Assembly: GCA_036311285.1 (NCBI GenBank)
Contig: JAXJQF010000011.1
Location: 1 to 19,135, forward strand
Length of the DNA stretch: 19,135 nucleotides
Direction: 5' to 3'
Source: JAXJQF01 sp036311285
GTDB taxonomy: Bacteria; Pseudomonadota; Gammaproteobacteria; Enterobacterales; Succinivibrionaceae
Numbering within the stretch: position 1 is the stretch's first letter; each line of letters opens with the position of its first letter. A program made the translations under genes and the position numbers. Positions 7,808-16,079 of the stretch are shown piece after piece. Below the pieces are notes generated by a model. The model was not told where the DNA came from and did no database searches. It saw only the letters and a program-made list of their open reading frames with translations.

Positions 7808-7954
7808 TTAATCTTCTTTTATTACTTCTAATTCTTGACTGTCTTCATTTATTTGTTCAATATTACTCTCTTCTTCATTAGGAATATATAAAGACCCTTT
7901 TAATCCACAACCTGTTAAACCTATAAACAATAATAAACAAATAATAAATTTCAT
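7808..7954 (-). CDS. lptM: LPS translocon maturation lipoprotein LptM (YifL), short form
   Basis: This 48-aa lipoprotein gene lies between cyaA and lysA. The signal sequence MKFIICLLLFIGLTGC ends in the lipobox LTGC (lipidated Cys16). It is followed by GLKGSLYIP, nearly identical to the LptM signature CGLKGPLYFP of E. coli. LptM binds the LptD/LptE outer-membrane complex that inserts lipopolysaccharide and helps LptD form its native disulfides. The rest is an acidic tail (EEESNIEQINEDSQELE), shorter than in E. coli LptM (67 aa). GGGAAAGGTG precedes the ATG as a strong ribosome binding site, and the cyaA stop is 13 nt upstream. The order cyaA-lptM-lysA matches other gammaproteobacteria except that cyaY is absent. 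Confidence 0.9.
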   Translation of the reverse strand: MKFIICLLLFIGLTGCGLKGSLYIPNEEESNIEQINEDSQELEVIKED

Positions 7955-7967
7955 CTTACACCTTTCC

Positions 7968-10367
7968 CTATATGCAGAACGGTTCTAAAACATTATCCTC
8001 TATATTAACATATAAAAATTGAGGTAAATTAAAATACTGTACACATTTTTTCTGAGTACCTTCAGTGTCAGTATTCTTTGAATAAAATAAAGATATTTCA
8101 TGTATAAAATCAGTAATATTACCTTTAAAGCCGTAGTACACCTTCATTATGCGATGTTCATCAGATTGATATATATCATACCAACCATTACTGTGTTTTA
8201 TAATAAAATACTGAACACAACCATACATTGAGTTATTGCTTATTATACTAGGAATAGAATTATCTTTTTCAGGTCTACTTAAATCATCTGAATAAAATAC
8301 AAATTTCCGCCCTGAATAATAAATCTTTGAATAAGCACCATTGTACAAAAAATCTACAAATTTATCTGTTTCTGAATGTATTAAATTCAAACAATTTTGT
8401 ATTAATAGAACAACTTGCTTATGTATATAATTTCTTGTGTGCTTACTATACACATAACAGTCAATATCTACTGATAACCCTTCACCAATTACTAGATAAT
8501 CTAACAAATCAGATATAAATTCATGCATGAAATAGGTACCTTCATAATGTCTATGAATTATTTCATTCCACGTATTACTCATAACTATATCAATAGATCC
8601 TACTAGTGATAAACCTTTTTCACCAAATGAAAATACATTTAAATCATTATTATTAACAGTCAATAAATCTATATCATTAGTTGGGTCAGAGGTTACATTT
8701 ACATATACCCCACATTTTGTAATTTGTGCAGGAAGAAGCAAATTCTTATTAGTTAATACAACGTATGAATCCTTAAAAGTTTTATCTAAATCTGAAATAA
8801 ATGACTTAACCTTATTTGAATCCATTTCATTCTCAGATTTAACATGTATTTTAGTATTTTCATCAAGAATTTTATTAAAATAACTGAATATCACAGCCCT
8901 TGATAATTCATCAAACCTTACTAACGGTTTTTGAACAATAATTTCTCTTGAATTTAATGAGCTAGTAAAAATATACCAACCAGATCTACAAAGAGAAGAC
9001 TTTGACACTTCTACAATCGATATATCCTTCTCATAAACACTATAAGCTTTATCTAGTAGAAATATATTAATTTTATCTTCATGTGTATCAAACGATGAAT
9101 ATAGTTTTCGACTCAATACACACATATCTGTGAAATTAATAGCATCTATAATATTATTTCTTTCACCAAATAGTAATAATGATTTATAACTCTGCATCAA
9201 TGCATTGAACACCGTGCCGTACATTTTCTTTATATCAAAAATGTTTATCTGATTTCGTTTATTTAATTTTTCTACACGAGATTTTGACCAATTCCATTGA
9301 GTTAATAACTTCTTGACGAAATTTTTTCTCTTAATAATAGCTGTTGGTTTTTCGATACTTTGAATATCATCAGAAATTTTTAAATAGAAACAAACTCTCA
9401 ATAAATCTATTCGTTCATTATCATTACGTTTTTCAAGATAATCATTAATTTTCTTATACACCATATAATAGCTATCCAAATTTTCAACATGGTCTAGCTT
9501 CTTATGCATATTATCTTTAATTTGCATAGAAACTAAAAATGTATTTGGATACTCATTACTATAAGCTTCCATCAATAATATCTTTATAACAGCTTTATAC
9601 GGAGCATCTGTTCCTTTATATAACAGCCATAAAGCAGACCCATAATATTCATCTGAAGGAATATCACCAACTTGACCAAAATCAATCCAATCAGTCTTCT
9701 TTATCTTATTTTCATTTACTAACGACTTAACATAATGTTCATAATCATGTTCACGTTTACATGGAACAATCATCCAAAGTATTTTTTGGCCTGCAACATA
9801 AATAGTAGATCTATAAAACTCATCAAGTAAAAACATATGTTGAGCTGTTCCACAATCTTCTGCATCAGCAATAGCTAAATTCTTTTCTAAAAACTTATTT
9901 TCTTTTACTACAAAGAAATTTATATCCTGTCCGTATTGTTCTCTTGCTAAATTTTTTATATATAAACACTTTTTTTCTAATAGTGCTATTTTTTGTGTAT
10001 CCATATACTTAGACACACAAACCCAATAATCAACATCACTTCGTGGACCTTGACCTACAGAAGAAGTACTACCCATACAAAATAAAGAAAGTATTGAACA
10101 CTCAACCTCAATATTCATTTTTTGGTTAGATTCATACTCTATTTGCTCTAAGATCTTCTTCTGGTGAATATTAGGTTTAAAGTTATGAATACCATGCGGA
10201 ATATCTCCAGGTAAACAACACGGTAATGCTTGATTATTAAAATGTAAAAGTAAAGGAACTAGATGAAATAATCTCTCACCTTCATAAGACATTATCTCTA
10301 ATGCATAAGAAATTCTTTTATTATTAAATTCATCATATGCATTTTCTAATTCTTTTATTCTATACAA
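7968..10367 (-). CDS. cyaA: Class I adenylate cyclase
   Basis: CyaA makes cAMP from ATP for CRP-dependent regulation and in enterobacteria is activated through EIIA-Glc of the sugar phosphotransferase system. The 799-aa product aligns with E. coli CyaA from residue 1 (MYRIKELENAYDEFNNKR). The nucleotidyltransferase signature is GSTSSVGQGPRSDVDYWVC at 99-117, with metal-binding Asp111 and Asp113. Further conserved blocks are EDCGTAQHMFLLDEFYR near 175, GWYIF near 470, DVFSFGE-(x)n-GSIDIVMSNTWNE in the regulatory half, and NLPQF near the end. It lacks the last 30 or so residues of E. coli CyaA (848 aa). The start codon is TTG with an in-frame stop directly before it. It lies 26 nt after hemY, on the same strand, so a hemX-hemY-cyaA-lptM transcript is likely. 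Confidence 0.96.
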   Translation of the reverse strand: MYRIKELENAYDEFNNKRISYALEIMSYEGERLFHLVPLLLHFNNQALPCCLPGDIPHGIHNFKPNIHQKKILEQIEYESNQKMNIEVECSILSLFCMGSTSSVGQGPRSDVDYWVCVSKYMDTQKIALLEKKCLYIKNLAREQYGQDINFFVVKENKFLEKNLAIADAEDCGTAQHMFLLDEFYRSTIYVAGQKILWMIVPCKREHDYEHYVKSLVNENKIKKTDWIDFGQVGDIPSDEYYGSALWLLYKGTDAPYKAVIKILLMEAYSNEYPNTFLVSMQIKDNMHKKLDHVENLDSYYMVYKKINDYLEKRNDNERIDLLRVCFYLKISDDIQSIEKPTAIIKRKNFVKKLLTQWNWSKSRVEKLNKRNQINIFDIKKMYGTVFNALMQSYKSLLLFGERNNIIDAINFTDMCVLSRKLYSSFDTHEDKINIFLLDKAYSVYEKDISIVEVSKSSLCRSGWYIFTSSLNSREIIVQKPLVRFDELSRAVIFSYFNKILDENTKIHVKSENEMDSNKVKSFISDLDKTFKDSYVVLTNKNLLLPAQITKCGVYVNVTSDPTNDIDLLTVNNNDLNVFSFGEKGLSLVGSIDIVMSNTWNEIIHRHYEGTYFMHEFISDLLDYLVIGEGLSVDIDCYVYSKHTRNYIHKQVVLLIQNCLNLIHSETDKFVDFLYNGAYSKIYYSGRKFVFYSDDLSRPEKDNSIPSIISNNSMYGCVQYFIIKHSNGWYDIYQSDEHRIMKVYYGFKGNITDFIHEISLFYSKNTDTEGTQKKCVQYFNLPQFLYVNIEDNVLEPFCI

Positions 10368-10382
10368 TTAACAAATTCCTCT
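10365..10382 (-). promoter_or_regulatory. Ribosome binding site and rare TTG start of cyaA
   Basis: AGAGGA (10377-10382) lies 9 nt before TTG (10367-10365). The codon just before TTG in the same frame is TAA (10370-10368), so translation cannot start further upstream. The first in-frame ATG lies 25 codons inside the conserved domain. E. coli cyaA also starts with UUG, which is known to limit its expression. Confidence 0.85.
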
Positions 10383-10393
10383 TGGTATAAAAA

Positions 10394-11386
10394 TTAGATA
10401 ATTTTTTTAGCTAATTCTAAATCATTATTACCTATTAAATAGGTAATATAATTTTTTCTTAATTCATTTATCAATTCATTATTATTTGATGAAATAATTT
10501 CTAAATGCAATAAAAATTCTTGATTATTATCATACTTAACAGCGAAGAAAAACTCTAATTCTTTAACCCCATACTTTCTTAATTTTGGTAGAAATTCATT
10601 AAATAGCAAATACTCCTTTCTGTCACATAAAACACGAAGCATTATCCCTTTTAGGTAGTTAAATTCTTTATCATTAAACACTTCAATTAAATTGTATAAT
10701 TGATCTTTATTAACAGTCTTAGCTGAATTATAAAATCCACTACAAAACTCTTTAAATACATTTATATCAATATTTATATTTGATATTTCTTTATTATTTA
10801 ATAACTTTACTACATCAATTATTCTGTTATCCGTCAATGCTGTCTTCAATAAACAGTTCAACATATCCGCACCTAAAGAATTACTATCATTTAAGCCTGA
10901 TAATACGTCATATATATCTATATCTCTTTTTAAGTCAAAATTCTTTAATAAGACCTTTGCATTTTCAGATAAAACATCTTCTGTAATATCTAATTTCTCT
11001 TGATATTTTATAGCTATCCATAACTTCATGTATGAAAATATCTTTTGATATTTTTCAGAAACCTTTGATTTTGATAATAATAAATATGCTGTTTTATAAT
11101 CAGACTTATTTATCAAAACTAATATCTTTTCAAAATTCTTTATTATCTTTTTGTCTGATGGAGTTGTGTCAAACAATGAGTACAAACTTAAAATTTTCTT
11201 TATTAAATCTACAAATAGATTTAATAAAAAATAAGCTAAAATCAACACTAAAAATAGTGTAATACAACTTGTTTCAACAGAATAACCTAAGAAATTAATA
11301 TATACAAAACCTTGATTGCCTAATAAATTCGGAGTAAAAATTATTGCAGCAACAAGTACCCAGAATATAACAAAAATTCTTATCAT
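10394..11386 (-). CDS. hemY: HemY-like inner-membrane TPR protein
   Basis: This is the gammaproteobacterial HemY, not the unrelated protoporphyrinogen oxidase of the same name in Bacillus. The N-terminal HemY domain is recognisable: a first membrane segment at about 4-22, then GNQGFVYINFLGYSVETS (a short periplasmic stretch matching GHQGYVLIQ-(x)n-YNIETS of E. coli), and a second membrane segment at about 40-64. The rest is a cytoplasmic helical region with TPR-like pairs. At 330 aa it is shorter than E. coli HemY (about 398), apparently missing C-terminal repeats. AAAGGATAAG precedes the ATG, and hemX ends 14 nt upstream. Its exact function in haem metabolism or membrane organisation is unresolved. 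Assignment rests on the N-terminus and on pairing with hemX. Confidence 0.85.
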   Translation of the reverse strand: MIRIFVIFWVLVAAIIFTPNLLGNQGFVYINFLGYSVETSCITLFLVLILAYFLLNLFVDLIKKILSLYSLFDTTPSDKKIIKNFEKILVLINKSDYKTAYLLLSKSKVSEKYQKIFSYMKLWIAIKYQEKLDITEDVLSENAKVLLKNFDLKRDIDIYDVLSGLNDSNSLGADMLNCLLKTALTDNRIIDVVKLLNNKEISNINIDINVFKEFCSGFYNSAKTVNKDQLYNLIEVFNDKEFNYLKGIMLRVLCDRKEYLLFNEFLPKLRKYGVKELEFFFAVKYDNNQEFLLHLEIISSNNNELINELRKNYITYLIGNNDLELAKKII

Positions 11387-11400
11387 AAACTTATCCTTTA

Positions 11401-12507
11401 TTACTTATTAAGACTACAATATTTTTCAAATTGTAATAAACTTTCTTTGATTCTATTTAAATCATCATCATTAATTTTATTATTTACAAACTTGGTTGAT
11501 TTTAAATATTTAATTTTCTCAAGAATAACCTTTACACCGTTGTCTTCTTGATTATAGTACTTAGAAATAACACTTTCTAAGTAATTCAAATATTTTATAT
11601 ATAGCTCGTTATCAAAATTTAAATATGCTTGTTGAGCTAAATTCACCTTAATAATTAAATTATTTCTTATAATTGATTTGTATCTATCATCTAAGAACAA
11701 TATATCATCAGCAACATTATTCTTTTTAACAACTATAATTTCGTTGATGAAATTATTAAAAGATACTTTTAATGTATTAATCCAATCTTTCTCTTCATTT
11801 ATACCAATTTCATCTTTATTAACTTCATGAACTGTTTTTTTATATGAAGGCAATTCTAATTTCAATAATAGATTTTCGATTGCCATTAGCTTTAATAACA
11901 CTTCATTTTTATCTGTAGTTTCAATTCTTCTTAAATTTAATATTGTTTCTTCGATAACAGCTTGAAAGGATAGAATATTTTCATCCTGTATTTCCCTAGA
12001 TACCTTTAAAGCACTTTCTAATAACACAATTAACTTATGTGGATCATTTTCTGTGTGTGAAAGAATATTAATTAAAGACAATAAATACTTAATTTCTTGT
12101 TTTTTCCAATAGTTATTACTTATTTCACTTTCTATTTTTTCAAGCTTTGATGAGTGTTCTTTTATATTGCTACTCATACCTTTTAATACTGATAATTCAT
12201 TAGAATAATCTTTATTATTTGCTTGTAGTTCTTTAATACTATTAGATAAATAAAGAATATCACTTTCATTATTTTTTTTATTCTTTATTTCTTTTATTTC
12301 ATTTGTATTGTTTTCTAAAGTCGATTTTAGAGAGACTAGCTGGTGTTTAAATTCTATATTTTCTTTTATGTTAACATCATACACATAATAAAGACATGCG
12401 ATATTACCAATTACCAAAATAGGAATCAAAAAATAACAAAAGAATAGTTTTATCACACTTAAAAATAAATTATTTTTTTTTATTTTCTTTTCTTCTTTAT
12501 TTTCCAT
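11401..12507 (-). CDS. hemX: HemX-like membrane-anchored coiled-coil protein
   Basis: The protein has a short lysine-rich cytoplasmic N-terminus (MENKEEKKIKKNN), one membrane helix at about residues 15-42 and a long, mostly helical periplasmic part. A coiled coil is likely at about 50-130, with regular Leu/Ile and many Lys/Glu. This matches the HemX (uroporphyrinogen III methyltransferase-like, enzymatically unproven) family of gammaproteobacteria in topology and length (368 aa; E. coli 393). The block YWKKQEIKYLLSLINI, near residue 132, resembles the conserved W-E-A-x-Y-L segment of HemX. An ATG at 12516 would add three residues. The ATG at 12507 is preferred because GGAT lies 7 nt upstream, but the choice is weak. 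It lies directly after a terminator and upstream of hemY. The usual partners hemC and hemD are not here. Confidence 0.8.
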   Translation of the reverse strand: MENKEEKKIKKNNLFLSVIKLFFCYFLIPILVIGNIACLYYVYDVNIKENIEFKHQLVSLKSTLENNTNEIKEIKNKKNNESDILYLSNSIKELQANNKDYSNELSVLKGMSSNIKEHSSKLEKIESEISNNYWKKQEIKYLLSLINILSHTENDPHKLIVLLESALKVSREIQDENILSFQAVIEETILNLRRIETTDKNEVLLKLMAIENLLLKLELPSYKKTVHEVNKDEIGINEEKDWINTLKVSFNNFINEIIVVKKNNVADDILFLDDRYKSIIRNNLIIKVNLAQQAYLNFDNELYIKYLNYLESVISKYYNQEDNGVKVILEKIKYLKSTKFVNNKINDDDLNRIKESLLQFEKYCSLNK

Positions 12508-12519
12508 ATACAACATCCA

Positions 12520-12565
12520 TTTAAAATAAAAAGGAGTTTTACTTACACGTATAAATAAAACCCCT
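12520..12565 (-). terminator. Intrinsic terminator after ilvA, just upstream of hemX
   Basis: On the minus strand AGGGGTTTTA (12565-12556) pairs with TAAAACTCCT (12541-12532) in a 10-bp stem with one G-U pair. A small inner pairing sits in the loop, and TTTTTATTTTA follows. It begins 15 nt after the ilvA stop. Its T-tract ends only about 4-13 nt before the possible hemX start codons, leaving no room for a separate hemX promoter downstream of it. Confidence 0.8.
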
Positions 12566-12580
12566 AAGTAATAATAGTAA

Positions 12581-14128
12581 TTATGCGTAGTTAGAATTTA
12601 AATATTGACAGTAAGAGAGGTCATCAGTTACTTCTCTATATGCATAATTTAATTTCTCTAAATGCTTATTGAGTTCATCTTGTTGCTCATCTTCTAATTC
12701 AAAGCAACATAAAACACTACCATATTCCAAACCTCTAGAACGATAGTGGAAACAAGTTATATTATAATCTGTTCCTACTGTTTCTAAAAATTTTAATAAA
12801 GCATCTTTCACTTCAGGGAACTCAAATTCATAAGCCTTTTCATTTACTCTAATTGGAGTATGACCACCAACCATGTATCTAACATGATTCTTTGCTAAAA
12901 TGTTGTCGGTCATATCAGTAACATCATATCCAGCATTCTTAAGCTGTTCAATGATAGAAATTAATTCTTCTTTCCCTTTAGTTAAATGAACACTTATAAA
13001 TATTCTTGCAGAGTTTTCCTTAGCAAATCTGTAATTGAACTCTGTTACCGCTCTTCCACCTAACTGCTTACAAAATTCTAAAAATGAACCTTTTCTTTCA
13101 GGAATCTTTACTGATAATATACCTTCAGCAAATTCGCCTAATTCACATCTTTCTGACACAAATCTTAAAGTATGGAATTTTAAATTTGCACCAGATAAGA
13201 TCGCAGCCATTTGAATGTTTTCATCATTCTTTAACTCAGGATGATTTCTAACATACTTCTTTAAACCTGCTAAAGACAATGCTCCACTAGGTTCTGAAAC
13301 TGCTCTTGTATCTTCAAATATGTCTTTCATAGCTGTACATATTTCATCATTTGAACATGTAATAACTTCATCAACATATTGTTTTAACAATCTAAAAGTT
13401 TCTTCACCTATTTTTTTAACAGCAACACCATCAGCAAATAACGAAACCTTTTCTAGACTTGTTGGCTCCCCTTTTTCCATTGCAGCTTTTAGACACGCAC
13501 TACCTTCTGCTTCTACTGCAATAAACTTAATATTTGGCATTAACTGCTTGATATATACAGCCATACCAGCAGCTAAACCACCTCCGCCAACTTGAACAAA
13601 AACATGAGTTAAATTTGAATTTTGTTTCAATAACTCATCCGCTATTGTTCCTTGACCAGCGATAACGTCAACATCATCATATGGTGGAATTAAAGTATAA
13701 CCATTAGCTTCTGCTAATCTCTTACTTTCAGCATAAGCTTCATCAAAATTCTGTCCATATAATACAACGTTGCCACCAAGACGTCTTACTGCATCAACTT
13801 TAATATCAGGAGTGGTATTAGGCATCACAATTGTGGCCTTTATACCTAATTTGGCTCCTGTTAATGCTACGCCTTGAGCATGATTGCCAGCAGATGCAGC
13901 GATAACACCTTTAGCTAATAAATCCTTAGGTAAAGTAGCGATTTTATTATATGCTCCACGTATTTTAAAAGAATGAACCTTTTGCATGTCCTCTCTTTTT
14001 AAAAATACCTTAACACCAAATCTTTCACTAACCTTATCTAATTTTTCTAAAGGTGTACGTATAGCAACATCATATACAGGAGATAATAAAATTTTCTTAA
14101 AATATTCCTCTGAAGTTGGAGTACTCAT
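12581..14128 (-). CDS. ilvA: Threonine deaminase (threonine ammonia-lyase), biosynthetic
   Basis: IlvA converts threonine to 2-oxobutanoate and ammonia, the committed step to isoleucine, in the cytoplasm. At 515 aa it matches the E. coli biosynthetic enzyme (514) and carries both parts. The PLP catalytic domain covers about 1-320, with PLP-binding Lys55 in HSFKIRGAYN, SAGNHAQGVA at 79-88 and the phosphate-binding GGGGLAAG near 180. The C-terminal regulatory region has two ACT-like repeats (ERKGSFLEFCKQLGG and the repeat after HTPIRVNEKAYEFEFPE), so feedback inhibition by isoleucine is expected. This separates it from the short catabolic TdcB. The SD TAAGGT overlaps the ilvD stop and the ATG lies 10 nt after it, so ilvD and ilvA are cotranscribed. 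Confidence 0.97.
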   Translation of the reverse strand: MSTPTSEEYFKKILLSPVYDVAIRTPLEKLDKVSERFGVKVFLKREDMQKVHSFKIRGAYNKIATLPKDLLAKGVIAASAGNHAQGVALTGAKLGIKATIVMPNTTPDIKVDAVRRLGGNVVLYGQNFDEAYAESKRLAEANGYTLIPPYDDVDVIAGQGTIADELLKQNSNLTHVFVQVGGGGLAAGMAVYIKQLMPNIKFIAVEAEGSACLKAAMEKGEPTSLEKVSLFADGVAVKKIGEETFRLLKQYVDEVITCSNDEICTAMKDIFEDTRAVSEPSGALSLAGLKKYVRNHPELKNDENIQMAAILSGANLKFHTLRFVSERCELGEFAEGILSVKIPERKGSFLEFCKQLGGRAVTEFNYRFAKENSARIFISVHLTKGKEELISIIEQLKNAGYDVTDMTDNILAKNHVRYMVGGHTPIRVNEKAYEFEFPEVKDALLKFLETVGTDYNITCFHYRSRGLEYGSVLCCFELEDEQQDELNKHLEKLNYAYREVTDDLSYCQYLNSNYA

Positions 14129-14138
14129 ATATATTACC

Positions 14139-15986
14139 TTAAATGTTACTAATATCTCTTACGCCACCTTTATCAGCACTAGATGCTAATAACGAGTATG
14201 CTTTTAATGAATTTGATACTATACGTTCTCTTGATGCAGGCTTCCAAGCTAAATCACCCCTTGCATTCATCTTAGTTCTTCTAGCTTCTAATTCTTCATC
14301 CGAAATATCAATCTTTATAATACGATTTGGTATATCAATAACAATTGTATCTAATTCTTCAATTAAACCAATATTCCCTTCACTAGCAGCTTCTGGAGAA
14401 ACATGACCAATAGATAAACCTGAAGTACCACCAGAGAAACGACCATCTGTAATTAAAGCACATGACTTCCCTAGACCTATTGATTTTAAGTATGATGTCG
14501 GATAAAGCATTTCTTGCATACCAGGGCCACCTTTTGGACCTTCGTAACGAATAATAACAACGTCACCAGCTTCAACCTTCCCTCCTAAAATACCAGATAC
14601 AGCATCTTCTTGGCTTTCAAATACTTTTGCTTTACCTGTGAATTTTAAGATTGACTTATCCACACCTGCAGTCTTAACAATACAACCGTCAACAGCTAAA
14701 TTACCAAATAAAACAGCTAAACCACCATCTTGGCTATAAGCATTTTCCTTTGATCTTATACAACCATTAGCTCTATCTGTATCTAAAGAGTCATACATCT
14801 TAGATTGACTAAATGCAGCTAAACTAATCACTCCACCTGGAGCTGCTTTATACATTGATAAAACGTCTTCTGAAGATGTTCTAGTGATGTCATATTGGTT
14901 AATAACTTCCCCCATAGACATACCTAAACATGTATTCACGTTTGTGTTAATCAATCCAGACTTTTCTAATTCACCTAAGATTGACATAACACCACCTGCT
15001 CTGTGAACATCTTCCATATGATAAACAGCTGTAGATGGAGCTACCTTACATAAATGAGGAACCTTCTTAGACAAACGATCAATATCGTCCATCTTGAAAT
15101 CCACGCCTGCTTCATAAGCAACTGCTAATAAATGTAATACAGTATTTGTAGAACCACCCATTGCAATATCTAAAGTCATAGCGTTTTCAAATGCAGCTTT
15201 TGTAGCAATACTTCTTGGTAAAACAGATTCATTATCATTTTCATAATAATCCTTAGCCATTGCTACAATTCTTTTAGCAGCATTCTTGAATAATTCTTTT
15301 CTCTTTATATGAGTTGCCAATAAAGAACCATTACCAGGTTGTGACAACCCCAAAGCTTCAGTTAAACAATTCATAGAATTAGCTGTGAACATACCTGAAC
15401 ATGAACCACATGTTGGACAACCGTAAATTTCAGCTTGTTCAACTTCTTCATCTGTCACATTCTTATCTGCAGCAACAACCATGATATCAACTAAATCTAA
15501 CTTTTCTCTTCCTGCTACTGGTTTGTCTGTCTTTCCTGCTTCCATTGGACCACCAGAAACAAAAATTACAGGAATGTTTAAACGCATAGCGGCAATCAAC
15601 ATACCAGGAGTTACTTTATCACAATTTGAAATACAAACTAATGCATCAGCTTTATGAGCATTACAAGAATACTCTACAGCATCAGCAATAATTTCACGGC
15701 TTGGTAAGGAGTAAAGCATACCTGAATGCCCCATTGCTATACCATCATCCACAGCAATTGTGTTAAATTCCTTTGCTATACCACCAGCTTTTTCTATTTC
15801 ACGACATACCATTTGTCCTATTTCGTGTAAATGTACATGTCCTGGAACAAATTGAGTAAACGAATTAGCAACAGCAATGATAGGCTTACCAAAATCTTCG
15901 CTCTTTACACCTGTTGCACGCCATAAAGCACGGGCACCAGCCATGTTTCTCCCTTCGATTGTCACTGATGAACGATATTTAGGCAT
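14139..15986 (-). CDS. ilvD: Dihydroxy-acid dehydratase
   Basis: This iron-sulfur enzyme dehydrates 2,3-dihydroxy-3-methylvalerate and 2,3-dihydroxyisovalerate to the 2-oxo acids of isoleucine and valine. From the ATG at 15986 it has 615 aa and starts MPKYRS, as E. coli IlvD does. GGAG lies 6 nt upstream, so the ATG four codons further up is not needed. Cluster and active-site motifs are intact: VCISNCDKVTPGM at 117-129 (Cys122) and CPTCGSCSGMFTANSMN from 190, plus GGSTNTVLHL, YEGPKGGPGMQEM and DGRFSGGTSGLSIGH. Identity with E. coli is high throughout. ilvE lies 93 nt upstream with a terminator hairpin between, and ilvA follows immediately. Confidence 0.98.
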   Translation of the reverse strand: MPKYRSSVTIEGRNMAGARALWRATGVKSEDFGKPIIAVANSFTQFVPGHVHLHEIGQMVCREIEKAGGIAKEFNTIAVDDGIAMGHSGMLYSLPSREIIADAVEYSCNAHKADALVCISNCDKVTPGMLIAAMRLNIPVIFVSGGPMEAGKTDKPVAGREKLDLVDIMVVAADKNVTDEEVEQAEIYGCPTCGSCSGMFTANSMNCLTEALGLSQPGNGSLLATHIKRKELFKNAAKRIVAMAKDYYENDNESVLPRSIATKAAFENAMTLDIAMGGSTNTVLHLLAVAYEAGVDFKMDDIDRLSKKVPHLCKVAPSTAVYHMEDVHRAGGVMSILGELEKSGLINTNVNTCLGMSMGEVINQYDITRTSSEDVLSMYKAAPGGVISLAAFSQSKMYDSLDTDRANGCIRSKENAYSQDGGLAVLFGNLAVDGCIVKTAGVDKSILKFTGKAKVFESQEDAVSGILGGKVEAGDVVIIRYEGPKGGPGMQEMLYPTSYLKSIGLGKSCALITDGRFSGGTSGLSIGHVSPEAASEGNIGLIEELDTIVIDIPNRIIKIDISDEELEARRTKMNARGDLAWKPASRERIVSNSLKAYSLLASSADKGGVRDISNI

Positions 15987-16014
15987 ATAAAACTCCAATA
16001 ATAATTAAAATATT

Positions 16015-16060
16015 AAAAATAATAAAACCAAAAGCAATTATAATTTAATCACTTTTGGTT
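16015..16060 (-). terminator. Intrinsic terminator between ilvE and ilvD
   Basis: AACCAAAAG (16060-16052) pairs with CTTTTGGTT (16034-16026) on the minus strand. Inner pairing extends the stem to about 16 bp, including G-U pairs, and TTATTATTTTT follows. It lies 19 nt after the ilvE stop. No leader peptide rich in Ile, Leu or Val codons precedes it, so it looks like an ordinary or partial terminator rather than an attenuator. Confidence 0.75.
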
Positions 16061-16079
16061 AGATATTGTCACATTAAGA

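Noticed and set aside
16000..16079. An ilv leader peptide or attenuator before ilvD
   Set aside because: The only start codons there run into stops within a few codons, and no run of Ile/Val/Leu codons under a start exists.
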